Shown: piece by piece, positions 12,199 to 24,784 of the stretch | How the letters are laid out: each line of letters opens with the position of its first letter | How positions within the stretch are numbered: the stretch's first letter is position 1 | Origin: Babylonia areolata | Taxonomy: Eukaryota; Mollusca; Gastropoda; Neogastropoda; Buccinidae | Length of the DNA stretch: 64,000 nt | Direction: 5' to 3' | Assembly (NCBI RefSeq): GCF_041734735.1 | Contig: NC_134876.1 | Location: 25,571,252 to 25,635,251, forward strand | The notes under the pieces: model-generated | What the model was told of the DNA's origin: nothing | Database searches by the model: none | The model's input: the letters and a program-made list of their open reading frames with translations, nothing else | Position numbers and translations under genes: made by a program

Positions 12199-15100
12199 AA
12201 GTTCAGGCGGGTCAGCAAGGTGAACTTTAAAGAAGATGAAGCCAAACCTTGTATGCTAGGTGTGCCAACAATATTCTGTCAAGTAAATTGAAAGGAACAA
12301 GCGGACAGACCACTATATAGAATTAAGAAAAAAATCATCCAGTGTATATGCTACACTATGCTCATCAAAGATGGAAAATATCCAAACAGCTGTCACCACA
12401 TGGGAACAGATTTTTTCTTTTTCAATATTGACTGAAAAGTGTTTGAAAAAAAAATACAAGAGTTTAAACTAAAATAGTTTCAGATGAGCGTAATCTACAG
12501 AAAATAGCCCAAAATTTTGTACTGAAAGCAATCTGATGAGTAAATAGCAAATTGTGTATTTGAATACTTGTCTTTTGTTATTTGAATATTTGTCTGTGAA
12601 AAGGACAGGATAATCTAAATTTTGAGTGGAAGGAAAGGGGGTGGTGGGAGGAGGCGGGGGTGGGGTGAACACAGTGAATCTTTCTGATCAAAGTTGGATG
12701 AGCTTCTTACCAGCTATTGAAACAATGCCACAAAGTTCAACTTTAAAATAATATCATTTCATACAAACACCAATTATGTGAGTATCAAAATCTCTGATCT
12801 TATTCAATTATTCATGAAATGTTCTGACTACCAATGCAGATGTATGAAAACGAAACCTACCCTTTCACTATCAAGATGAAAACTGAAAAACAGACATGAA
12901 ATTAAGATATCAAACTGAGATCAACAAAATTACTGAATAAGTTTGCCTTTGGTTTCCATTCGTGTCTAGCACAGAGAAGAAAAGGACCTTATGGCTCTTG
13001 AAACACGAATTTGCAATACCTTTTTTTTTTTTTTTAACCTTAAATGAGCATAAGCAACTTTCTACAAGATAAAGGCAAGTTAACCTTTAACACAATGCAC
13101 CATGTAAAAATAAAAAAACCCATTGAACTAGAACACTGAGCTTAACCCATTCAACTGTGTGGAGTTCACAGCCTTAGCAGGCTTCCATGTCATACTGATG
13201 TGGAAAAAACACAGAAAAACATGCTGTTTTTCTTTCAAATTATGTGTGGACACATCCCAAAATACTGTCGAAGTTAATTCCCTTTCCTTTGCAGTTCATG
13301 CAAATGTAGGAACAAGAAAACTATTTTAATGAGACAAATTTTGACACCAGAGCAATGCTTGGGTATAGGGCTCAATGAGTCAATGTAATATCAGAGTGAA
13401 AGTAGGGGAACAACTCCAGCTCAAGTTAACTGAATTATCTACACTGACACATCACACTGCTCATGCATCTTGAATTCAGAGCCAAGGCCCAACACTGCAG
13501 ACAGCAGCCAACATACAGTGGCACTCCCTTCCCACTGCCTCAAGCGTGACAGGGGGTGGACACAACAGAATGAATCACTTAATCTCATCGATGGACTTTG
13601 CCTCCTATGTCTATTAGGCGCAATATAATGAGAATCAAATGATAATGGAAATTTACACTGCGCCTTCCAAAACTAAAGGCGTTTTACAATAACTGCAAAA
13701 AGTAATACCAAAGGAACAATTTTATGGTATGCTTCATAACGCAAAAAGAGATAACACATATCAACATATCACATGTACACACACACACACACACACACAG
13801 AGGCACACACACACACACACAGACACACACACACACATATGCTCATACAAAGACGCAATGACATTTTAATCCTGAAACCCTTTTTAGAGCATGGAAGAAA
13901 TAAAAGCTATGAGCAACGAAAGAAAATGTAGAAATGTTCAGCAAAGCAACAAGCAAAAGGGATCGCTGAGATTCCATTCCATAATAATATAAAGCGGCCA
14001 CATGCACAACCTTAAACAACTTAACAAATTTACTTAAATCTAACAAATCATTTTGCTTCTAGACAACATGTTTACAATAATTGTATACTGAACAAATGCA
14101 TGTATATATCTTTGGAATAAACTTATTTCTGATTTGTGTCGTATTTGTGGCATTCCAAAAAAAAATGAAATTGATCACCAAGTTCATTTCTGTCATAGTC
14201 TTTACAACAATGTTCTTCATGGGAAATGCCAAATCACTGTCCAACTTCAAGCATAGGCCTATGATTGTTTAATCGAAAATTAACCAATGTGTATATGTAA
14301 ACTTGTAACAGCGAATAAATGTATCTGTCTCATATACAGCCTGTTTTCATAATTTCTGTATGACAAGCATTTGTTACTCCAGTCTAAAGATTCATGCCAT
14401 GAATGTACATAATTATCTTGGAAAGCCACATGGAAATTCCCCAACTATTATCGGCACTGGAAAACTTGTTTCCCAAACATAATAACTGGTTTGAATAAGA
14501 ACATTTCAAACACAATATAACTAATCAGCTATATCAACACCAACATTACGCAAATCGCACAATACATTATGCATCATCTGTCTGAGATAGAATTAACGAT
14601 GTCTAAAACCTTACAATTCGTGCTTTAGCATGAATAGAAATGGGATTCTCTGTATATCAATTCTATCTTAGAACTATGGTTTAAATGAAGTAGATGCATC
14701 AATACTTTAAGCTGTAGTTTTTCTATGATTGTAAGACCCCCAAAGCCGTGTACTTCACACCCATACTAAAGAACTGGCAACACCACTGAATGAAATAGAT
14801 CTAAAACAATGTTTACAGGCAGGTGTTGGTACTGAGCCAACTGCAGCAATGAAAACAGCACTTTGGGCCTGGTCATACATATATTTTTTTACATTTATCT
14901 AAGTGACCAGATCTATGAAAATTCTTAGTCTTATTCTTGTTGCTTATAGTCCAGCTGACTGCACAGGGCCATATCAGGACTGTCAAACCATACAAATTCT
15001 CACCTGCGTCAACACAAAACTGTCACATCTACAAATAAAAACACAAAGACAAACCCACAAAACACAGTTCATAACACACTACCCCAACCATTTAGCTCCT

Positions 15101-15870
15101 TATGGCAAATAAGACTAGGCCATGCTGAGGACACCAGCCCTTCCGCTTACTTTATCATCCCCAGATTACAAAAAATTGTAAAAAAGAAATAACAATACTT
15201 GAAAGCCAAACAAAAAACACATAAAAAGGCCATATAGGCAAATAACACTGCAGAATGGGCAGCTAGTGCCCATCCCAGTGTTTACATCTCACTGATAAAT
15301 CGCCAGAGCAAAACAGTACAGATAGTACATCATAGACTGCAGAAAAGAGAAAAAAAAGTGTCAAGGCTTGCTTGAAAAAAGCAAGGGAAATGGACTGGGA
15401 AGACAGAAAAAAGAGACACCAGTGAAGGAAGAAAAAAAGGCAGAAACAAAGGGAGTGATAGAAAAGAAGAAATTTCCAGCACAGAATTTCCAGAAGCCTG
15501 GGATGCTATTTTTCTGAAAGACCCCTGTATCACCACGAGGGGATCTATGAAAATATATATATCCCCAAATATTTGAAAGTATCTACACTTTCAATATTTC
15601 ATCCCCCCAACTTAAAAACACAAACATACATGTGAGCACACACACATACACTAGGACACACACACATGCACGCACTCACAAACATACACACAACACACAC
15701 ATACACTGGGACACACATGCACACACTCACAAACATACACACAACACACACATATACACTCACAGGCTACAGAACTCATATTCCTCCTTTCTCTCCTCAT
15801 GCACACACATCACAATCAAGTAATCAATCTGCATGGAAACAGCATGTTTTTAAATGGTAGCGGGGGGATT
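12199..15870. other. Gene-free AT-rich stretch
   Basis: I recognise no exon or transposon domain. It holds a poly-T run (13020), a CA microsatellite (13775-13840) and two 59-bp CA-rich units near 15640-15770. It could be intergenic or part of a long 3' UTR of the carrier gene. Confidence 0.4.
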
Positions 15871-16460
15871 AATCTAATTATGGAAATGGATAAAGAGATG
15901 TGTTTTCAGGCTTGACTTCAATGACTATAGGGACTGACTGTGTCAAAGAGAGTATGGAAGAGAGTTCCAGAGCTTAGCTACAGAGAAAGAAAAGGCTTGT
16001 TGGCCATGCTGTTTGCATGTGGAATTAGGAAGAGCCTGGTGTCAACTGAGGAGCAGAGCCTGTGCTAACTCTGAAGCAGAGACAGGAGCACATGTATTTT
16101 ATTCTTTGTTCAAGTGGAAGCCAGTGTAATTCATAAAGTAATAAAGTAAAGAAGTGCAGTGCTGATTTTTAGATGATTTATGAATAAGCCTAGCAGCTGA
16201 GTTCTGAGTGTGCTGCAAAGGTTGAATGACAGATTGAGGTCAGCAAATGAAAACAGAGTTACCGTAATCAAGACAAGAAAGGATGAAAGGAGAGACTAGA
16301 GTCTTGGTTGCTTCTTTTGTAAAAAGCCAACAAATTGATGAGATACGCTTGAGCTCGAAGTGTGCTAATCTGCAAGTTTTTGTGTCATGTTGTTTCAGGG
16401 AAAGATCATTGTCAAGAAGAATATACAAGAATATAATCATTTTATGTTGTTTATACATTT
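15870..16460 (-). mobile_element. LINE reverse-transcriptase C-terminal fragment, CR1/Jockey-like
   Basis: The minus strand reads LDNDLSLKQHDTKTCRLAHF, ELKRISSICWLFTKEATKTL and VSPFILSCLDYGNSVF, then degraded text resembling the AARLI and FSVAKLWNSLPYSL blocks near the 3' end. This is the post-palm part of a common invertebrate LINE. Internal stops are present. Confidence 0.75.
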
Positions 16461-18960
16461 GACCATGACTATGAAATAGAAAAAATATCCATCCAAAATA
16501 AAAATGAATAAATATGAACTCCTCTTGTGATATTCATGAACAAGCAAATTGTTTTTCATGATGATCCAGAAATATCACACTCCTTGACTCCCCCACTGTT
16601 TCCTTCACTTTCATCATGCTCTTGCTCCACATCTCTCTCTCACCTAAAAATGGCTCACAACAACACAATCAATTACATGTGAACTGTACGGACAAGTCAG
16701 TTTCATTTCTGCACAAAACTAGAATTCAAACCATAATACTAATATCTTAAACAACAACAAACCAGACACACACACATCTCCAGCTGTCATTTTTTCTTTT
16801 CCTTTTTTTCTCATACACATGTTGTTGTTTTTTCGTTTTTTCCCTGAACATAATCACAACAAAGAATTGTAAAAATATTGGATAAAGAGGAATGTTCAGA
16901 AAACTACATGCACAGACAGACATACACTTTGATTTCCACAGAACAATGAACAAACACCCAGCAGGCTGACACAAAAAATACACTTCAACAGAAACAACAT
17001 TCAAACATCAAATAAAGACGAGGGGGGAGGCTGATCCTGCACTGTAGCCACACACTCTACCCAGGCAGAACAGCCACAATTCCACACAAAGAAATCTGTT
17101 GTGACAACACTAACCAAACAGAAGTGCATTGCAATACAAAGCAACATAACACAAGACTAACACTGAGTAATTGGCCTTCACGCCACGGAGCACCATACAA
17201 CTTTCCATGTAACATGAATTAAAAAAAACATTTCAAAATGTAACACTTGGCACTAAAAGGAAAAATATTTATATATTCATTTGCATGGTTTATTTCAGAG
17301 AGTATTGTGTCTGCAATGAGCTTTTCAGTAACCCTTGTACTGAGTCTGATACCAGACACCAATGTATTACAGTGTTTTTTTGTTTCATTTTGTTGTTGTT
17401 TGTTGATGTTGGTGGTGTCTATTTTTCTGATTCTGACAACCCCTTGATGCAGTAAATGAACAATGGAAAGTAAAAAAACAAACAAACATATTTTGATAGT
17501 CTCATGCCAATGTATACCTGACCTAATATCTGTTCATAATGTCTGATAAAAAAAGGAATTAAAAAAAGATCTGAGTCTAAAATTATCTGTGAGGTGAACA
17601 TTCAGACAAAACTGCACACTTGTTCACACTGAAGAGCTTGATTTTCACAGCTAAATGTACGCAAACAAAAGAGAGTCACTTGAGACAGAGAAAGGCAAAA
17701 CAGCAGCAAACTGACCTTTCTGACAAAAAGACCAAGTAGCCATAAGAACACCTCCGACCTTGCACAATTCTCTGCTTCTCTAACATCAGGGAAAAGCCAG
17801 AAACAAAGAACAAAGAGAACAATAGAAAAGGTGATTTTTCTGGTACACAATTTCCACAAGGTGGGGATACTTTTCAAGCTGAACGAGCCTTAGCATCCCT
17901 GTGTGGGGGACGGGGGAGGGAGGGGGAGTGAAGTCTACCATCTGTAACGGAATATGGAACAAATCCAACATGACTGTTGATTCGTTTGTTTGCTTTTTAC
18001 ATAAATACCAAATGTAGAACGATACTTGAACAAATCTGACATGACTGTTGATTTATTGTTGTTCTTTTACATAAATACCAAATGTAGAACGATATTTGAA
18101 CAAATCTGACATTTCTGTTCATTTGTTGTTGTTTTTTACATAAATACCAAATGTAGAAAGACATCTTATACATCTGACAAAACAGTTGATTTTTTTCTTT
18201 ACATGGATATAAATCAAAAAGATTTTCACAAGATCACACAGACTAGTCATCATGATGATATCAAACTGGAAAAAAAAAAAAAAAAAAAAAACAAAACAAA
18301 AAAAAAACATAAAAAGGATCCCAACACAAAATGAACAGGCAAAACAGTAATCTCAAAAAGCATTGTTCAACACATCATCAGATCTTTTATCAGACACGCA
18401 CATATGCACATACACACACACACAAATTGTAAATCTGATCACATTACATGTAATAGGATATTACAAATTAGGAAAGAAAAAAGAAGTTAATAAACAAACT
18501 TTTAAAAAAAGAAAAAGAAAAAAAAAGAACTCCAACAGAATCACTCAAAGATTGTTAAAATCATTGTAAATGATGAAATTTAATAGAACATACTCACTTT
18601 TTTACATTTTCAACCACATGTTGGTACAACAACATAGTTCTGAAAAACAACATCAACAACATCTATAATGTTTAAAGAATTTCATAAACAGAAGAAAATT
18701 AGCCTGCTTCATAAATTTTCTGTAACCCTCTATTTCATAAAAAAAACTTCTTTCACAGTTTCCAAGACTTTTCTGTTCAAGATAATAAAACGATAAAAAA
18801 TAACAATGAAATTAATAAAAAGCAGACCAAAACAATAAAAGTTTTATAGCCCAAAGTCATTCCATATGCATTCAAAACATCAGAAGGATCTCAGTTCTCA
18901 AAGGGTCATTGTCTCCACTAGACTCACACAAAATCCTGCCTTCCCACAGGGTGAGATCAA
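16460..18960. other. Gene-free AT-rich stretch with a 70-bp triplication
   Basis: No exon recognised. 17957-18167 holds three copies of a 70-bp unit marked by tacataaataccaaatgtag. Poly-A and poly-T tracts lie at 18269-18308 and 18500-18525. Confidence 0.45.
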
Positions 18961-18966
18961 TAACAG

Positions 18967-19772
18967 GCGTTCACATACAGGAGAGTGTTACCTGTATGGG
19001 ATCAACAAGTCCTTCACATACAGGAAAGTGTTACCTGTTTGGGATCAACAAGCTGTTCACATACAGGAAAGTGTTACCTGTATGGGATCAACAAGTCCTT
19101 CACATACAGGAAAGTGTTACCTGTATGGGATCAACAAGTCCTTCACATACAGGAAAGTGTTACCTGTATGGGATCAACAAGCTGTTCACATACAGGAAAG
19201 TGTTACCTGTATGGGATCAACAAGTCCTTCACATACAGGAAAGTGTTACCTGTATGGGATCAACAAGCTGTTCACATACAGGGAAGTGTTTACCTGTATG
19301 GAATCAACACGTCCTTCACATACAGGAAAGTGTTACCTGTATGGGATCAACAAGCTGTTCACATACAGGAAAGTGTTACCTGTATGGAATCAACAAGTCC
19401 TTCACGTACAGGAAAGTGTTGCCTGTATGGGATCAACAAGTCCTTCACATACAGAAAAGTGTTGCCTGTATGGGATCAACAAGCTGTTCACATACAGGAA
19501 AGTGTTACCTGTATGGGATCAACAAGTCCTTCACATACAGGAAAGTGTTACCTGTATGGGATCAACAAGCTGTTCACATACAGGAAAGTGTTACCTGTAT
19601 GGGATCAACAAGTCCTTCACATACAGGAAAGTGTTACCTGTATGGGATCAACAAGCTGTTCACATACAGGAAAGTGTTACCTGTATGGGATCAACAAGTC
19701 CTTCACATACAGGAAAGTGTTACCTGTATGGGATCAACAAGTCCTTCACATACAGGAAAGTGTTACCTGTAA
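18967..19772. repeat. 43-bp minisatellite, about 19 copies, with a hairpin in each unit
   Basis: The unit is built from cctgtatgggatcaacaag, then tccttca or ctgttca, then catacaggaaagtgtta. Two variants (tcc and ctg) partly alternate. CCTGTATG and CATACAGG are inverted repeats, so each unit can fold. No stop occurs in any plus frame, giving mock proteins up to 324 residues. Confidence 0.97.
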
Positions 19773-19794
19773 GCAGTACAACAACTGTGCAGAG

Positions 19795-20078
19795 CAGCTA
19801 TAAAGATCATACTTGCAACCTGGTTGAACAGAGATCCTAACTACGCACTGGAACATTTCAACAAGATCATACTAGTGACCTAGTTGAACAGAGATCCTAA
19901 CTACCCACTGGAACATTTCAACAAGATCATACTAGTGACCTGGTCGAACAGAGATCCTAACTAAGCCTGAAACAGTTCAGCAAGACCATATACCTGTGAT
20001 CTGGCTGAACAAAGATCCTAACTAAGCCTGAAAGATCATACTGCAACCTGGTCGAACAGAGATCCTGACTAAGCAGTG
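19795..20078. repeat. 60-bp degenerate tandem repeat, about 4-5 copies
   Basis: Units marked by aagatcatactagtgacct and gaacagagatcctaacta, becoming degenerate to the right. It lies just beyond the stop codon of the carrier gene, so it is probably in its 3' UTR. Confidence 0.85.
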
Positions 20079-20150
20079 ACACAGTCTAACGTTTCCCCAC
20101 CACAGGGCAGGGCACAGGGCAGGGCACAATGCAGGGCACAGGGCACAGCA

Positions 20151-20301
20151 TCAGGCTCTGGAAGCCGGGGTCTGCAGGCCCATCAGCCTGAAGGTGACGG
20201 CCGCTATCTTCTCGTAGGCAACAAACATGAGGGCGGCTGTCAGCACGGTCTGCACCAGCTTGGCTTCCATCCCCTTGTACAGTGCCCCCACCCCCTTCTG
20301 T
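20151..20301 (-). CDS. SLC25A17: SLC25A17-like exon 9 and stop codon
   Basis: The acceptor is gatgattgcag|ACAGAA, preceded by a (GTT)n tract and then a 350-bp polypyrimidine tract on the coding strand. It encodes [20 protein letters not shown] then [20 protein letters not shown], ending GLQTPASRA and TGA at 20151-20153. It matches the human end [20 protein letters not shown]. The tail has no clear SKL-like peroxisome signal, which is expected because PMP34 uses internal targeting signals. Confidence 0.94.
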
Positions 20302-21647
20302 CTGCAATCATCACCATGACAACTGTAACAACAACAACAACAACAACAAGAGGGGGAGGGAGGAGGACAAGAAGGATGAGGAGGAGTAGGAGAAGGAGGA
20401 GGGGGAGGAAAAGGAGGAGGAGAAGGAGGCGGAGAATGAGGATGGGGAGGAGGAGGAGTAGGAGAAGGAGGAGGAAAAGGAGGAGGAGAAGGAGGAGGCG
20501 GAGAATGAGGATGGGGAGGAGGAGGAGTAGGAGAAGGACGAGAAGGAGGATGGGGAGGAGGAGAAGGGGGAGGAGAAGGAGAAGGAGGAGGAGGAGGATG
20601 GGGAGAAGAAGGAGGAGGAGGAGGAGAAGGAAGAGGAGGAGGAAGAACAAGAAAAAGAAGAGGAGGAGAAGGAGAGAAGAAAAAGAAGCAGAAGAAGAAG
20701 AATGAATGAACAGCATTTGTAGAGTGCATTTCTATAAGCTATTTCAGCCTCAATGTGGTGGCAATCACCCATTCACACACAGCCACACCACAAAATGACA
20801 AACCACATTCAGTCATACACACACAGCCACACCACAAAATGACAAACCACATTCAGTCATACACACACAGCCACACCACAAAATGACAAACCACATTCAG
20901 TCATACACACACAGCCACACCACAAAATGACAAACCACATTCAGTCATACACACACAGCCACACCACAAAATGACAAACCACATTCAGTCATACACACAC
21001 AGCCTCACCACAAAATGACAAACCACATTCAGTCATACACACACAGCCACACCACAAAATGACAAACCACATTCAGTCACACACACACAGCCACACCACA
21101 AAATGACAAACCACAGTCATACACACACAGCCTCACCACAAAATGACACACCATACTCAGTCATACACACACAGCCTCACCACAAAATGACAAACCATAC
21201 TCAGTCATACACACACAGCCTCACCACAAAATGACAAACCACATTCAGTCATACACACACAGCCACACCACAAAAAGACAAATCGTACTCAGTCATACAC
21301 ACACAGCCACACCACAAAATGACAAACCACATTCAGCAATACACACACAGCCTCACCACAAAACAACAAACCACATTCAGTAATACACACACACTCTCAT
21401 GAAGAGAAAAGAACTCAGATTAACAGTGGAGAAAAAAATGACAAAAACGCCTTACAGAACACACATGAGTTTTTAGCTGGGGTTTGAACAGAGGGAGAGT
21501 TTGTTGGTGCTGAAGACTAACTGGCAGTGGGAGCGCAAATACTAAAACTGTGATAGCCAAAAGACTAGTCTCCAAGTTTATTTTGGGGACTTTTAAGGTT
21601 CTTTCCCTTGAAGACCAGAACAAACATGATGTCTTGTATGAGAGAAG

Positions 21648-21678
<31 letters not shown>

Positions 21679-24600
21679 CAAGCCTGTATGGATGAATCAA
21701 CACACTTGTCTGCATCCATTATCATTTCTGACATGGGAGAGTCCATAGCAAAAGCTGTTCTTGTTTTTCTTCCTGAATCTTAGAACCAAAGGCTCAGCTT
21801 CTAAACCAGTGAATCTTATATCAACCAAAACATGGTAACTCAGTTAACAATGCAAATGACTAAGCCATTCTTGAACTCCATACTGGTTCTAACTTTCATT
21901 TTAATAGTCTTAAAAGATTTAGCACCCCTTCCAGACAGATTTCTTTTGCTGGTTGTTGGATTTCATTTGTTTCATTGTTTCATCAAACAGCTACGCTTAC
22001 AGAATTGCTCATGGTTGCAGAATTATTAAAATTTTAAAACGGTGAAATGTCCCGTGGCCTATCACAGCCATCAGAGGCAGTGTATTCCTATTCACTGTGT
22101 GTAGGGCTCAGCACAGGAAGGCAGTGTATTCCTATTCACTGTGTGTAGGGCTCAGCACAGGAAGGCAGTGTATTCCTATTCAGTGTGTAGGGCTCAGCAC
22201 AGGAAGGCAGCATATTTCTATTCACTGTGTGTAGGGCTCAGCACAGGAAGGCAGCGTATTCTTATTCACTGTGTGCAGGGCTCAGCACAGGAAGGCAGTG
22301 TATTCATATTCACTGTGTGTAGGGCTCAGCACAGGAAGGCAGTGTATTCCTATTCACTGTGTGCAGGGCTCAGCACAGGAAGGCAGTGTTCATATTCAGT
22401 GTGTGTAGGGCTCAGCACAGGAAGGCAGTGTATTCCTATTCACTGTTTCTAGGGCTCAGCACAGGAAGGCAGTGTATTCCTGTTAACTGTGTGTAGGGCT
22501 CAGCACAGGAAGGCAGTGTATTCCTATTCACTGTGTCCAGGGTTCAGCACAGGAAGGCAGTATATTCCTATTCACTGTGTGCAGGGCTCAGCACAGGAAG
22601 GCAGTGTGCTCATATTCACTGTGTGCAGGGCTCAGCACAGGAAGGCAGTGTATTCCTATTCACTGTGTGTAGGGCTCAGCAAAGGAAGGCAGTGTATTCA
22701 TATTTACTGTGTGTAGGGCTCAGCACAGGAAGGCAGTGTATTCCTATTCACTGTGTGTAGGGCTCAGCACAGGAAGGCAGTGTATTCCTATTCACTGTGT
22801 GCAGGGCTCAGCACAGGAAGGCAGTGTATTCCTATTTACTGTGTGCAGGGCTCAGCACAGGAAGGCAGTGTATTCCTATTCACTGTGTGTAGGGCTCAGC
22901 ACAGGAAGGCAGTGTGTTCATATTCACTGTGTGCAGGGCTCAGCACAGGAAGGCAGTGTGTTCATATTCACTGTGTACAGGGCTCAGCACAGGAGGGCAG
23001 TGTGTTCATATTCACTGTGTGCAGGGCTCAGCACAGGAAGGCAGTGTGTTCATATTCACTGTGTGCAGGGCTCAGCACAGGAAGGCAGTGTGTTCATATT
23101 CACTGTGTGCAGGGCTCAGCACAGGAAGGCAGTGTGTTCATATTCACTGTGTGCAGGGCTTAGCACAGGAAGGCAGTGTGTTCATATTCACAGTGTGCAG
23201 GGCTCAGCACAGGAGGGCAGTGTGTTCATATTCACTGTGTGTAGGGCTCAGCACAGGAGGGCAGGGCGCAGTCCTCTCCTACCCCTGTCTCAACCCACCT
23301 CAACCTAAGTCAGGTACCCATTCACACCTGGGTGGACTGAGGAAAATGAGAGTTACGTTGCCTTTCCAAAGGACACACACCGTGTCAAAATGGGGGCCTC
23401 AAACCCTGACCGCTGGTGAACACTAGATCAGAAATCCAACACCTAACTGATTCTGCCACAGCTCCATCACCATACATCTACCCAAACAGGCTTCGCAGTA
23501 CTGAGGCAGCTGATCTGAAATCCATGACTCACAAAAGCTTTGTGAAGAGAGAGACACAGAGAGATAGAGAGAGAATGTGTGTGTGTGTGTGCGCGTGGTG
23601 TGTGTGTGTGTGTGTGTGTGTGGGTGTGGTGTGGGAAGATGTGCAATGTGGCTTGGCTGACAGAAATGGAGAGGCACATGAATTTCAGTAATCTGTATAT
23701 TTGTATATAGCTATTTCCATTTGGTGCCATTCAATTTATCTTTTTATTTTCTATTCATTTTATTTGTTTGTTGTTTTCTTCTTATGTTGGACATGTGCTG
23801 CTGCCAAAAAGAAAATCTCTGTACCAAAGTACAGACAATAAAGTTTGTGTATTGTGTATTGTGAACACCAATCATTTTCTGATGAAATAAATATTTTGCA
23901 TGTGACAAACGCACATTTGTGTACAGCAGTTCCTTTCACATCTGACCACATAATTACACATACCTGACAAGATACAGTATATTCTGCATCAAAGACTGGG
24001 TCGTTTCTGCTTTGGAGTAGCCAGCCTGGAAAAGGATAACACAAACAGCAATGAAAAGTAACCTGATGCCACAAGAACTGCCAGCCCCAAAATCTATTTT
24101 CAGTATTCCTGCCAAAGCATATCATAAGCATTTTCTTTTTTAAACCTTCTCCATTCTCTTTCACAAAGCACAATCTTAGTCAGTTTGTCACTTTGGGTTT
24201 TTGACACGTTAACAAAAGAAACCATAAATTCTTCACATGATAAAAAAAAAAAAAGATTCTGCTGATTCCAGTGCTGACAGTTCTTCAGTTTCAGTTTCTC
24301 AAGGAGGGGTCACTGTGATCAGAAAAATCCATATACTCTACACCACATCTGGTAGACAGACGCCTGACAGCAGCATAACCCAGTAAGGCCTTGAGTGCAT
24401 GCACGTATATTTGTGTGCCTATCAGAGTGGATTGCATCTACAGAATTTTGCCACAGGACAAACCTTTTGTTGCCATGGTGTTGTTGTTTTTTTCAGTACG
24501 CCAAGTGCATGCTGCACATGGGACCTCGGTTTATCGTCTCATCCAAATGACTAGATGTTTGATTTTCCTGTCAAACTTGGGAGAAGTGAGAGAAACACAC

Positions 24601-24729
24601 AGAGAGAGAGTGTGTGCGTGCATGCGTGCGTGCGTGTGCGTGTGTGTCTGTGCCTGTGTGTGTGTGTGTCTGTGTGTGTCTGTCTGTGTGTGTGTGTGTC
24701 TGTGTGTGTGTGTGTCTGTGTGTGTGTGT

Positions 24730-24784
<55 letters not shown>

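Noticed and set aside
18866-19840. Three overlapping plus-strand open frames up to 324 residues
   Set aside because: All are translations of the same 43-bp repeat, whose length is not a multiple of three, so every frame cycles through the same words.
20076-20772. Arg/Glu-rich plus frame and Pro/Ser/Leu-rich minus frames
   Set aside because: Product of the polypurine tract; only the last exon of the carrier gene at 20151-20301 is real.
22141-23426. Series of open frames repeating [13 protein letters not shown]
   Set aside because: Translation of the 44-bp SINE-derived minisatellite.
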